NCBI RefSeq assembly: GCF_029945535.1
Contig: NZ_JAQSCU010000018.1
Coordinates: 12,776 to 76,775, forward strand
From: Methylotenera sp.
GTDB taxonomy: Bacteria; Pseudomonadota; Gammaproteobacteria; Burkholderiales; Methylophilaceae
Direction of reading: 5' to 3'
DNA: 64,000 bases
This document shows positions 9,039 to 16,678 of the stretch, in pieces. How positions within the stretch are numbered: position 1 is the stretch's first letter; each line of letters starts with the position of its first letter. The translations under genes were made by a program, and so were the position numbers. The notes below the pieces were generated by a model. That model was not told where the DNA came from and searched no databases. It saw nothing but the letters and a program-made list of their open reading frames with translations.

Positions 9039-9728
9039 TTATGGATTTTGATTTTCTAACTTAGCTAACAAATAGCCTAAACCACGTATTGTCCGAATCT
9101 CGATATCAAATACATTTAATTTTTTACGCAATCGCGACACAATTACCTCCACCGCATTTTCACTAATTTCATCATCCCAACTGCAAAGGTGCTCCATAAT
9201 TTTCGCCTTACTGACAACCTTGGAGGCCTTCAACATGAGTAGTTCCAACAAAGCTAGTTCACGTGCAGAGAGTGACAGCGCAATGTCTCCCGCCATACAT
9301 TGGCGGTTAGTGGTATCAAAAGTTAAATCGCCAAAACTAATCTTCGCACTTCCGCCAGATACACCACGGCGAATCAAAGCACGCACACGTGCCTCTAATT
9401 CAGCCAGTTCAAATGGCTTAGTTAGATAATCATCTGCGCCTAAATCTAGCCCTTTTACACGATTCTGTGTATCTTCCAAAGCAGTTAAAATCAGCACCGG
9501 CGTATTGCTGCCACGCGCTCTAAGTCGCTTTAACACCTCGAAACCACTTAGTTTAGGTAAGCCCAAATCCAGCACTATTACATCGTACTCTTGATACGTC
9601 AGTAATTTATTGGCGCCTTCCCCATCAGAAATAACATCAACCGCATACCCAGATTTAACGAATGAGCGTTCAAGCCCATCTTTTAGAATTAAATCATCTT
9701 CAACTAGTAATAATCTCAATGCAATCAC
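9039..9728 (-). CDS. OmpR-family response regulator (TctD-like)
   Basis: This transcription regulator of 229 residues has a receiver domain (about 4-118) and a winged-helix DNA-binding domain (about 128-225). The receiver has the acidic pair EDD at 10-12, phospho-acceptor Asp54 in IVLDLGLP and Lys104 in YLTKPF. The C-terminal segment ENAVEVIVSRLRKKL is the recognition region of the OmpR/PhoB class. It is the first gene of the operon with the kinase downstream. A pair of 11-bp-spaced GTCAG half sites at 9816-9831, in the divergent promoter region, is a candidate binding site for it. Confidence 0.93.
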   Translation of the reverse strand: MIALRLLLVEDDLILKDGLERSFVKSGYAVDVISDGEGANKLLTYQEYDVIVLDLGLPKLSGFEVLKRLRARGSNTPVLILTALEDTQNRVKGLDLGADDYLTKPFELAELEARVRALIRRGVSGGSAKISFGDLTFDTTNRQCMAGDIALSLSARELALLELLMLKASKVVSKAKIMEHLCSWDDEISENAVEVIVSRLRKKLNVFDIEIRTIRGLGYLLAKLENQNP

Positions 9729-9812
9729 CTCAAATCAAATGCAACTCACGTAGCAACGAATACATTCTACTCAGTTTAAAAACAAGGAAATAAATATTTT
9801 TGAAAATAATTA

Positions 9813-9831
9813 GCTGTCAGTTTCACGTCAG
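9813..9831 (+). promoter_or_regulatory. Direct-repeat operator candidate (GTCAG, 11-bp period)
   Basis: GTCAG occurs at 9816-9820 and again at 9827-9831. The 11-bp start-to-start distance equals one helical turn, which is how OmpR/PhoB-type regulators bind tandem sites. It lies between the response-regulator gene and the divergent gene for a small secreted protein. The assignment is an inference from spacing and position. Confidence 0.4.
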
Positions 9832-9948
9832 CTTGATGCTGTAAATTGTATTCCATGGTGGTTGATGAAGTGGTTAACGGATAAAGTTAATCAGTGATTT
9901 AAACAATCCATCTGACAGCAAACTTATCATTAATTTCAGGAGATTTAA

Positions 9949-10173
9949 ATGAACAAATTATTAGCATCATTATTCGCAGTTGCAGCACTTTCATTAGCTA
10001 CATCAACTTTTGCTGCAGACGCTCCTAAACCGGCTGAACCAGCTAAAGTAGTAGCTGCTGCCGCTGAGCCAGCAAAAACAGAAGCGGCTAAACCAGCTGT
10101 AAAACATCACCATAAACATGTAAAAAAAGCAGTTGCTGAAGCACCTGCAGCGGCTCCAGTAGAAGCTAAGTAA
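9949..10173 (+). CDS. Small secreted Ala/Lys/His-rich protein
   Basis: This 74-residue protein has a clear Sec signal peptide (cleavage after about residue 22, TFA-AD). The mature part is about 50 residues of Ala, Pro, Glu and Lys, with a basic centre KHHHKHVKK. It has no cysteine and no recognisable fold. The composition resembles acid-shock or periplasmic buffering/chaperone-like peptides, and the His cluster could bind metal; both are guesses. A good Shine-Dalgarno (caggag) precedes the ATG and a strong terminator follows at 10259, so it is a genuine monocistronic gene. It is divergent from a two-component system that probably controls it. Confidence 0.8.
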   Translation: MNKLLASLFAVAALSLATSTFAADAPKPAEPAKVVAAAAEPAKTEAAKPAVKHHHKHVKKAVAEAPAAAPVEAK

Positions 10174-10258
10174 TATTCAAAAGTACTGTTTAACAAACCT
10201 TGTTTTTGATTTTTAAGGTTTCAAAAATAAGTGTTGAGATTTATTTCTAGTTAAAAGC

Positions 10259-10293
10259 AAATAAAACGGGCAGATTTTCTGCCCGTTTTATTT
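10259..10293. terminator. Strong intrinsic terminator (bidirectional)
   Basis: aaaacgggcaga (10263-10274) pairs perfectly with tctgcccgtttt (10278-10289). AT pairs extend the stem and a T-run follows. It ends the small secreted protein gene and can also serve the convergent aspartic protease gene. Confidence 0.9.
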
Positions 10294-10318
10294 TGTCTAT
10301 TGAAATTGGAAGATTTAT

Positions 10319-10978
10319 TTAATATTTTTTAGTGAGTGTTAGTGCAATATCTTCACGCTTCATATCCAAGCGATTCAAAGCACTCATGCCCAGCAACACC
10401 ACCGAGGGTGAACCACCCTCCAACACACTCGCATCTACTTGGCTAAGTGTAATGCGACCAATCTTAAGTGTTGCTATGGTTACTCGATAAGCGGTCACCA
10501 CCCCATTGGCCGTGCTAACTTGCACAGGCTCGCCTCGTTTGTAATCAATATTCGCGAACTTTGCATCGCCACTATTCATGGCAACCGTTGTTGCGCCAGT
10601 ATCTAATATGAATTTTAATGATGCGCCATTGATTTGACAGTCAGAAACAAAGTGTCCTTGTGAGTCAGCATACAAAACAGCACTTGCTGAGCCCCCAGAC
10701 GACTTACCCGCCACTGAAGCGGCTTGTCCCATACCTAATCGCTTGGTACTTCCTTCAATTTGCAAAGTGGCGGCTTGGCTGTCTGCGGAAATTAATTTAA
10801 CGCCATCGCTGGTTTGACCTACGCTTAAAGTTTTAGGTTTACCACCATTAATCATCAGCACCGCCTTATTGCTGAAAAGCCCGACAATATTGACCTGTGT
10901 ATCTGCCATACAGATACTAGAACTGAGTAAGCTCATTGTAAGCAACGCCGTCTTTCCAACTTGCAATAACTGATTCAT
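10319..10978 (-). CDS. Secreted retropepsin-like aspartic protease (TIGR02281-type)
   Basis: This 219-residue protein has a signal peptide ending near SSSICMA-D (about residue 25). A small N-terminal beta domain (about 27-95) is followed by a single-lobe aspartyl protease domain (about 108-219). The catalytic motif is ILDTGATTVAMN and the second hydrophobic-Gly element is VVLLGMSALNRL. Such proteins are single-domain, dimerising pepsin-like proteases of clan AA, exported to the periplasm. The substrate is unknown. The ATG overlaps the stop of the upstream MFS transporter gene by 4 bp, so the two are translationally coupled. Confidence 0.85.
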   Translation of the reverse strand: MNQLLQVGKTALLTMSLLSSSICMADTQVNIVGLFSNKAVLMINGGKPKTLSVGQTSDGVKLISADSQAATLQIEGSTKRLGMGQAASVAGKSSGGSASAVLYADSQGHFVSDCQINGASLKFILDTGATTVAMNSGDAKFANIDYKRGEPVQVSTANGVVTAYRVTIATLKIGRITLSQVDASVLEGGSPSVVLLGMSALNRLDMKREDIALTLTKKY

Positions 10979-12159
10979 CTAAACATTCCTTGTGAGCCGT
11001 GCTGATTACGTGTCAATTTCAAACCCAATCCTATCACTAGCAATCCTAATAAAGGGAATATGGCTGCCAGCATGAAAGTTTTCTCTCCACCAAGATATTG
11101 CAATGCATAACCACCAGCCACACCGCCTATGGTACCGCCTATGCCGTAAGCTACACTGTTATATATCGCTTGGCCTTTAGCTTGATGCCGCCCGTTGAAA
11201 AATTGGGTAATGACCTCGACTGAAGCTGCGTGAAAACTGCCGAAAGTAGCGGCATGCAAGGTTTGGGCAAGCACCAACAGCCCGATGTTATCTACAGCAA
11301 GACCTATCATCGTAAATCGAAGGACAGCGAGCACCAAACTAATCAACAAAATGGTTTTTAAGCTATATCGCGCCATCAGCTTGGGCATCAACATAAAAAT
11401 TCCGATTTCACAGATAACGCCTACTGCCCAGAGCAGTCCTATCATGCCTTTGCTGTAGCCGTGCTCACTCAAATAGATCGAATAAAAATTGTATAGCACG
11501 CCATGCGCGGTCACCATGAGCGCACAACCGATAAGTAAAGCTAATACATTAGGCTGCTTAATGACTTGCCATATTGAAAAGTGGTCATGCGCATGCGGCT
11601 CGACCTTGGCATCGGGTAAGGTATAGGTTAGTGCGAACAACGTCATTTGCACCACCAGCAAGAACCATAACAAACTTCTTATGCCAGTAAAATCAATCAG
11701 GTATCCCAATATCACAGCAGCCACAATAAAGCCCAATGAACCCCACATACGAATACGACTGTAATGCCCATTAGTAGTCGCTAGATGCGCTAACGTCAGC
11801 GACTCTGCCAATGGCAAGGTGGAGCTCGTAAATAAACTTAACGCTGCCATCACAAAAAATAGCCAATAAAACCCATGTGCCCAAAATACTGCCGTAAAGC
11901 CACATAGTCCTAAAAAAGCGGTGAGCTTAATCCACTGCGCACGTTTACCTGTATGGTCAGCTAACCAACCCCAAAAATTCGGCGCAAAAATTCGGCTGAT
12001 TTGGAATAGCGACATCAAAATGCCAATATCAGCTGGACTGAATTGTTCGGACTTTAAATACAAACCCCAATAGGGAACAAACGCCCCAACAAAAAAGTAA
12101 TAGATGAAGTAAAAACGAGAAAGTCGTGAATGAAGAGCTGAGTGAAGATTTGAAGGCAT
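10975..12159 (-). CDS. MFS transporter, HcaT/MFS_1-like (PPP family)
   Basis: This is a 394-residue inner-membrane transporter with about 12 hydrophobic segments. The N-terminal YFFVGAFVPYWGLYLKSE and the motif PNFWGWLADHTGKR (cytoplasmic loop 2-3) are typical of the phenylpropionate-permease/HcaT-like branch of the major facilitator superfamily. A duplicated N/C half with a cytoplasmic linker (LPDAKVEPHAHDHFS) is visible. Ligand prediction is not possible. It is coupled by a 4-bp overlap to the aspartic protease gene. The upstream aroC is cut off by a terminator at 12187-12212, so this pair has its own promoter. Confidence 0.85.
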   Translation of the reverse strand: MPSNLHSALHSRLSRFYFIYYFFVGAFVPYWGLYLKSEQFSPADIGILMSLFQISRIFAPNFWGWLADHTGKRAQWIKLTAFLGLCGFTAVFWAHGFYWLFFVMAALSLFTSSTLPLAESLTLAHLATTNGHYSRIRMWGSLGFIVAAVILGYLIDFTGIRSLLWFLLVVQMTLFALTYTLPDAKVEPHAHDHFSIWQVIKQPNVLALLIGCALMVTAHGVLYNFYSIYLSEHGYSKGMIGLLWAVGVICEIGIFMLMPKLMARYSLKTILLISLVLAVLRFTMIGLAVDNIGLLVLAQTLHAATFGSFHAASVEVITQFFNGRHQAKGQAIYNSVAYGIGGTIGGVAGGYALQYLGGEKTFMLAAIFPLLGLLVIGLGLKLTRNQHGSQGMFR

Positions 12160-12186
12160 GCTGAATTATATAGAACGAAGTGATAA

Positions 12187-12212
12187 AAAAAGTCGGCATT
12201 AGCCGACTTTTT
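12187..12212 (-). terminator. Intrinsic terminator after aroC
   Basis: aaaaagtcggc (12187-12197) pairs with gccgacttttt (12202-12212). Read on the minus strand, the GC stem runs into a U-rich tail, 68 bp past the aroC stop. Confidence 0.8.
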
Positions 12213-12279
12213 ATTGGATAGCAAATTAAACAAAGATAACTCGTTACAATATTACATCCATCAATTAAGGTGCGTTAAA

Positions 12280-13374
12280 TTAAATGATTTTGGGCGTTGC
12301 ACTTATCACATCAGCATTTTGCGCCCTATTTCTTAGCGCATGGTCCATCAACACTAACGCCATCATAGCTTCGGCAATTGGGGTAGCACGAACACCAACG
12401 CAAGGATCATGACGACCTGTTGTTTGCATCGTCACAGAATCGCCATTTTTATCAATAGAACGACGCTCTTGTGGAATGCTGGAAGTAGGCTTCAACGCGA
12501 CATTCACACGAATCTCTTGACCTGTAGAAATGCCACCTAAAATACCACCCGCATGGTTAGTCACGAAACCTTGTGGTGTCATTTCATCAGAATGCACGCT
12601 ACCACGCTGTGCGATTGAATCAAATCCTGCACCAATTTCCACCCCTTTAACCGCGTTGATGCTCATCATGGCATAAGCAATCTCAGCATCTAGCCTATCA
12701 AACACAGGCTCGCCCCAGCCAACTGGCACGCCTTCAGCCACTACGGTAATACGTGCACCTACAGAATCACGTTCAGCGCGAATACCATCTAAATAACTCG
12801 CTAATTGTGTCAACACATCGATATTAGGTGAGAAAAAATCATTGTCTTGATGGTTGAGCGCATCCCAACTCACAAATGGAATATCAATTTCGCCCATTTG
12901 ACTCATGTAACCACGAACAGTTACACCAAAACGCTCTTTTAACCATTTTTTAGCAATGGCACCAGCGGCAACACGCACAGCGGTTTCGCGCGCACTTGAG
13001 CGTCCACCGCCTCGGTAGTCACGTACACCGTATTTTTGTGTGTAAGTATAATCGGCGTGACCTGGACGAAAAGTATCCATGATTTTGCTGTAATCTTGGC
13101 TGCGTTGGTCGGTGTTACGAATCAATAAACCAATAGGCGCACCTGTGGTTTTTCCTTCAAATACGCCAGATAAAATTTCTACACTGTCGGCTTCTTGACG
13201 TTGTGTTACGTGGCGCGAAGTGCCAGGTTTGCGTCTATCTAAATCGATTTGTAAATCTTCTGCGCACAAAGCCAAGCCTGGAGGACAGCCATCTACCACG
13301 CCGCCAATGGCTGCGCCGTGTGATTCACCAAAGGAAGTGAGCGTGAATAAAGTTCCGATTGTATTACCCGACAT
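12280..13374 (-). CDS. aroC: Chorismate synthase
   Basis: AroC converts 5-enolpyruvylshikimate-3-phosphate to chorismate with reduced FMN, the last step of the shikimate pathway. The 364-residue protein shows the three family signatures: [18 protein letters not shown] near residue 16, the [18 protein letters not shown] block, and [19 protein letters not shown] near the C-terminus. Length and motifs indicate a fully functional enzyme. It is followed by its own terminator. The upstream amidotransferase gene ends 51 bp away on the same strand. Confidence 0.97.
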   Translation of the reverse strand: MSGNTIGTLFTLTSFGESHGAAIGGVVDGCPPGLALCAEDLQIDLDRRKPGTSRHVTQRQEADSVEILSGVFEGKTTGAPIGLLIRNTDQRSQDYSKIMDTFRPGHADYTYTQKYGVRDYRGGGRSSARETAVRVAAGAIAKKWLKERFGVTVRGYMSQMGEIDIPFVSWDALNHQDNDFFSPNIDVLTQLASYLDGIRAERDSVGARITVVAEGVPVGWGEPVFDRLDAEIAYAMMSINAVKGVEIGAGFDSIAQRGSVHSDEMTPQGFVTNHAGGILGGISTGQEIRVNVALKPTSSIPQERRSIDKNGDSVTMQTTGRHDPCVGVRATPIAEAMMALVLMDHALRNRAQNADVISATPKII

Positions 13375-13424
13375 AATGCTTTTCTCTTGTAAGTTTTCTT
13401 GATTTTAACATAGGGGCATAGCTA

Positions 13425-14147
13425 TCAGGGCATTAGCCCTTTAATCCACTGCCCATACACTTGTTTGGCAACCTTATTTAGGAAGAAGCAATGCACAGGT
13501 AAAGTTTGCTGCATGGCTTCCGCCTGCTGTACAGCTGGGCTTGCGGCAGCTTCCGCAAGTTCATCCGCGCCCAATTCACACCAACTTTTGACCATCTCCG
13601 CAGTGACTTCAATATGACTTTGAAACGCCAAGTGCTTACCTATGGAATAAGCTTGATTTTGGCAATGCACACTGGCTAACACATGCGTTGCGCCCTCGGG
13701 CAAGCTAAAAGTTTCACCATGCCAATGAAAGCTATTAAAACTTTCAATCTCGCCAAACCAATGCTTAGCGGCTTCATTTTGAGTCACATTTACTTCGCCC
13801 CAGCCAATTTCTTTAATGGGATTGGCGCTGATCACGCCGCCAAAAGCCTTACTAATCAGTTGACCGCCCAAACAATGTCCTAATACCGGAATATCCGCCG
13901 CCTTTGCTTCACGAATCAAATCAAGCAAAGGTGCAATCCAAGGTAACTCGTCATTCACACTCATTGGACCACCCATAATCACAACGCCGCTATAGTCCAG
14001 TATAGAAGCTGGCATAGCACCAACTTCATTGGTATTAACAACCTGCCAAGGGATATTCTGCTGTGTTAAAAAGTCGCCTAAATAGCCAGGCCCTTCATGC
14101 GCTACATTTTTAAAAACAATCACTGGCTTTATGTTTGTTGTGCTCAT
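13425..14147 (-). CDS. Class I glutamine amidotransferase (GMP-synthase-like GATase domain protein)
   Basis: This is a stand-alone GATase1 of 240 residues. The nucleophile is in GHCLGGQLISKAFGG, the oxyanion strand is GVVIMGGPMSV and the catalytic His-Glu pair is in FQSHIEVT. It resembles the GuaA-like single-domain amidotransferases of the YfeJ group rather than a subunit of a known synthetase, since no synthetase partner is adjacent. It could hydrolyse gamma-glutamyl compounds. The substrate is undetermined. It lies between rluE and aroC on the same strand with short gaps. Confidence 0.82.
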   Translation of the reverse strand: MSTTNIKPVIVFKNVAHEGPGYLGDFLTQQNIPWQVVNTNEVGAMPASILDYSGVVIMGGPMSVNDELPWIAPLLDLIREAKAADIPVLGHCLGGQLISKAFGGVISANPIKEIGWGEVNVTQNEAAKHWFGEIESFNSFHWHGETFSLPEGATHVLASVHCQNQAYSIGKHLAFQSHIEVTAEMVKSWCELGADELAEAAASPAVQQAEAMQQTLPVHCFFLNKVAKQVYGQWIKGLMP

Positions 14148-14176
14148 TATTTATAACCTTATTCAATGACCTTCAG

Positions 14177-14728
14177 CTATTCAATAACCTTGTATTGCCC
14201 ATTTTGAATACCATCAATCGTATATTGCCCAATGGCGTATCGAATCAACCTTAATGTTGGAAAGCCTATTTTAGCGGTCATACGACGCACTTGGCGATTT
14301 TTACCCTCACTAATTTTAATTTCCAACCAACTAGTAGGAATCGCTTGCCTTTCCCTGATGGGTGGATTTCTTAGCCACAGTGATTCTGGCTCCGAAATTA
14401 GCCTAACCTGTGCGGGTTTTGCTACGAAATCTGACAAATCAACACCTCGTTTGAGTGGCTCTAAATCCTCAACTGAAGGATCACCCTCCACCTGCACCCA
14501 ATAAGTTTTAAATTCTTTATGTTTTGGATCACTTAAACGGTGTTGCAACATGCCATCATCGGTTAAAATGAGCAAACCTTCACTATCAGTATCTAATCGC
14601 CCTGCTGCATAGACATCTGGTGTTTGGATAAAGTCTTTTAACGTAGGATGTCCCGTTTTTCCATTTCCGGGATCATGCGCACTGAACTGGCACACTACGT
14701 TAAAGGGTTTATTGAATAGAATAATCAT
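14177..14728 (-). CDS. rluE: 23S rRNA pseudouridine synthase (RluE-type)
   Basis: This 183-residue pseudouridine synthase of the RsuA/RluB/RluE/RluF family lacks the N-terminal S4 domain, as RluE does. RluE modifies U2457 of 23S rRNA. The catalytic loop AGRLDTDSEGLLILT holds the essential Asp. The start MIILFNKPFNVVCQFS and the downstream GKNRQVRRMTAKIGFPTLRL are family signatures. The gene is divergent from icd with about 45 bp between the starts. Confidence 0.9.
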   Translation of the reverse strand: MIILFNKPFNVVCQFSAHDPGNGKTGHPTLKDFIQTPDVYAAGRLDTDSEGLLILTDDGMLQHRLSDPKHKEFKTYWVQVEGDPSVEDLEPLKRGVDLSDFVAKPAQVRLISEPESLWLRNPPIRERQAIPTSWLEIKISEGKNRQVRRMTAKIGFPTLRLIRYAIGQYTIDGIQNGQYKVIE

Positions 14729-14773
14729 TAAATAAGCTTAAATTTTCAGAAACTTAACATTAGGAAATCTAAA

Positions 14774-16030
14774 ATGGCTACGAAAAATAATATCACTGGG
14801 AAAATCATCGTTCCAGCGACTGGCGAAAAAATCACCGTCAATGCGGATAACTCTTTAAACGTACCCAACCAACCTATTATCCCATTTATTGAGGGAGATG
14901 GCATAGGTGCTGATATTACCCCGCCTATGATTAAAGTGGTGGATGCTGCGGTCAAAAAAGCTTACGGTGACGCACGTAAAATTTCATGGATGGAAGTTTA
15001 CGCGGGCGAAAAAGCCACTAAAGTTTACGGTGCAAATGATTGGCTACCAGCAGAGACCATGCATGCAGTGCGCGACTATGTGGTTTCTATCAAAGGTCCG
15101 CTAACCACACCAGTGGGCGGCGGCATTCGTTCTTTAAACGTATCGTTACGCCAAGAACTTGATTTATATGTATGTTTGCGCCCAGTGCAGTATTTCACAG
15201 GCGTACCTAGCCCAGTTAAACATCCAGAAAAAACCGATATGGTGATTTTCCGCGAAAATACAGAGGATATTTATGCGGGTATTGAGTGGGCGGCTGGCAC
15301 TGATGAAGTTGAAAAAGTAATTAAATTTTTAAGCGATATGGGCATGCGTAAAAAAATTCGCTTCCCTGAGTCTTCAGCCATTGGCATCAAACCTGTTTCA
15401 ATCGATGGCAGTAAACGCCTAGTGCGTAAAGCAATTCAATACGCCATTGATAATAACCGCAAATCACTCACTATTGCCCACAAAGGCAATATCATGAAGT
15501 TCACTGAAGGCGGTTTTAGAGATTGGGGTTATGAAGTTGCTAAACAAGAATTCGGCGCAGTAGAGATTGACGGCGGACCTTGGTGCAAACTACCAAATGG
15601 CATGATTATTAAAGATTGCATCGCCGATGCTTTCTTGCAAGAAATCTTATTGCATCCACAAGATTATGATGTTGTTGCTACGCTTAATCTGAACGGCGAT
15701 TACATGAGTGATGCGCTTGCTGCACAAGTAGGTGGCATTGGTATCGCGCCAGGTGCCAACTTGAGCGACACCGTTGCCATGTTTGAAGCTACGCACGGTA
15801 CAGCACCAAAAATTGCTGGTAAAGACTTAGCTAACCCTAGCTCTATTATTCTTTCAGCTGAAATGATGTTACGCCACTTAGGTTGGGTAGAAGCTGCGGA
15901 CTTCGTCATTAACGGCGTTGCAAAAGCGATTCTGGCTAAACGTGTCACTGGTGATTTCTCAAGTGAAATGGAAGGCGCAACGCAAGTTGGCACATCTCAG
16001 TTTGGTGAAGAAATCATTGCCAATATGTAA
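14774..16030 (+). CDS. icd: Isocitrate dehydrogenase, E. coli Icd-type fold, cofactor specificity in question
   Basis: Icd oxidatively decarboxylates isocitrate to 2-oxoglutarate. The 418-residue protein aligns along its whole length with homodimeric E. coli Icd (416 residues), including the isocitrate-binding [18 protein letters not shown] and the phosphorylatable-loop region. At the positions that set NADP preference in E. coli (K344, Y345, V351, Y391, R395) it has K346, I347, A353, G393 and S397. Ile, Ala and Ser at the second, third and fifth positions are those found in NAD-dependent homologues, and the adenosine-phosphate contacts Tyr391 and Arg395 are lost. I therefore infer NAD or dual use, not strict NADP. 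It is monocistronic, with convergent csp behind it. Confidence 0.95.
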   Translation: MATKNNITGKIIVPATGEKITVNADNSLNVPNQPIIPFIEGDGIGADITPPMIKVVDAAVKKAYGDARKISWMEVYAGEKATKVYGANDWLPAETMHAVRDYVVSIKGPLTTPVGGGIRSLNVSLRQELDLYVCLRPVQYFTGVPSPVKHPEKTDMVIFRENTEDIYAGIEWAAGTDEVEKVIKFLSDMGMRKKIRFPESSAIGIKPVSIDGSKRLVRKAIQYAIDNNRKSLTIAHKGNIMKFTEGGFRDWGYEVAKQEFGAVEIDGGPWCKLPNGMIIKDCIADAFLQEILLHPQDYDVVATLNLNGDYMSDALAAQVGGIGIAPGANLSDTVAMFEATHGTAPKIAGKDLANPSSIILSAEMMLRHLGWVEAADFVINGVAKAILAKRVTGDFSSEMEGATQVGTSQFGEEIIANM

Positions 16031-16055
16031 TACTGCTTTAATTTAGGCATAAAAA

Positions 16056-16083
16056 AACGGCTCGTAAGAAATTACGAGCCGTT
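16056..16083 (-). terminator. Intrinsic terminator of the cold-shock gene
   Basis: A 12-bp perfect stem (16056-16067 with 16072-16083) has a four-base loop. On the minus strand it is followed by seven Us (As at 16051-16057). It lies 55 bp past the csp stop and could also slow transcription from icd. Confidence 0.85.
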
Positions 16084-16138
16084 ACATAGACTGTAATACT
16101 AAAAGTACTTGTACAAATATGTACTTAGTCGCAAAGAC

Positions 16139-16342
16139 TTAAGCCTTTTGAATATTTGAAGCTTGCTTGCCTTTTGGACCATCGGTCACTTCAAAACTTA
16201 CACGTTGACCTTCTTTAAGACTTTTATAGCCTGCTTCTACAATCGCAGAGAAGTGCGCGAATAAATCATCACCACCATCATCTGGCGTAATAAAGCCAAA
16301 ACCTTTTGAGTCATTAAACCATTTTACGGTACCTGTTGCCAT
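16139..16342 (-). CDS. Cold-shock protein, CspA family
   Basis: This 67-residue single-stranded nucleic-acid-binding OB-fold protein acts as an RNA chaperone. RNP1 (KGFGFI) and RNP2 (LFAHFSAI) are intact and the length is typical. It has a proper Shine-Dalgarno (aagga) before the ATG and a long AT-rich upstream region. Several paralogues usually exist in a genome, so whether this one is cold-inducible cannot be said from the sequence. Confidence 0.95.
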   Translation of the reverse strand: MATGTVKWFNDSKGFGFITPDDGGDDLFAHFSAIVEAGYKSLKEGQRVSFEVTDGPKGKQASNIQKA

Positions 16343-16678
16343 TTCTACATCCTTACATAATACGACGGGGGGCGCCCCAAAAAGCCTGTCTCAAGAACAT
16401 AGAGCCGCCTTAAAATTGAAAATTTAAAGCATGCTACAAAACTCGAACCCAAACACCTACATATATTTATAATTTGGAAGTCTGAAAATGTCAAGTTTTT
16501 TAGCTTTGTTTAATGATTTCAAGCACATTCATACAACTAGAGGTGCTCGAAATGTAAATTATGTGCCATTTTTATAGTCAATTTTGCGTAAAGTCTTTAC
16601 AAAAAAAAGTCTAAAGGGCATTATTAGTTTGATAAAAATAAATAGGGAAAGCTTTTACGCTGCTTAAATGTAATATTT
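16343..16678. promoter_or_regulatory. 336-bp divergent csp/pilB intergenic region
   Basis: No gene is seen here. The csp side contains a perfect GGGGCGCCCC palindrome at 16369-16378, 26 bp before the csp start, a GC island in otherwise AT-rich DNA that would fold in the csp leader. The pilB side holds a sigma70-like promoter (TTTACA 16596-16601, 17-bp spacer, CATTAT 16619-16624), which would give a leader of about 50 nt. Confidence 0.55.
16596..16624 (+). promoter_or_regulatory. Sigma70-type promoter candidate for pilB
   Basis: A -35 TTTACA and a -10 CATTAT are separated by exactly 17 bp, upstream of the pilB ATG at 16679. The match to consensus and the spacing are good; no transcription start is known. 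Confidence 0.5.

Noticed and set aside
16553-16568. TGGCAC-like sequence on the minus strand upstream of csp, resembling a sigma54 promoter
   Set aside because: The -12 element reads AC instead of GC and the site is more than 200 bp from csp, on the wrong strand for pilB. The match is not good enough.
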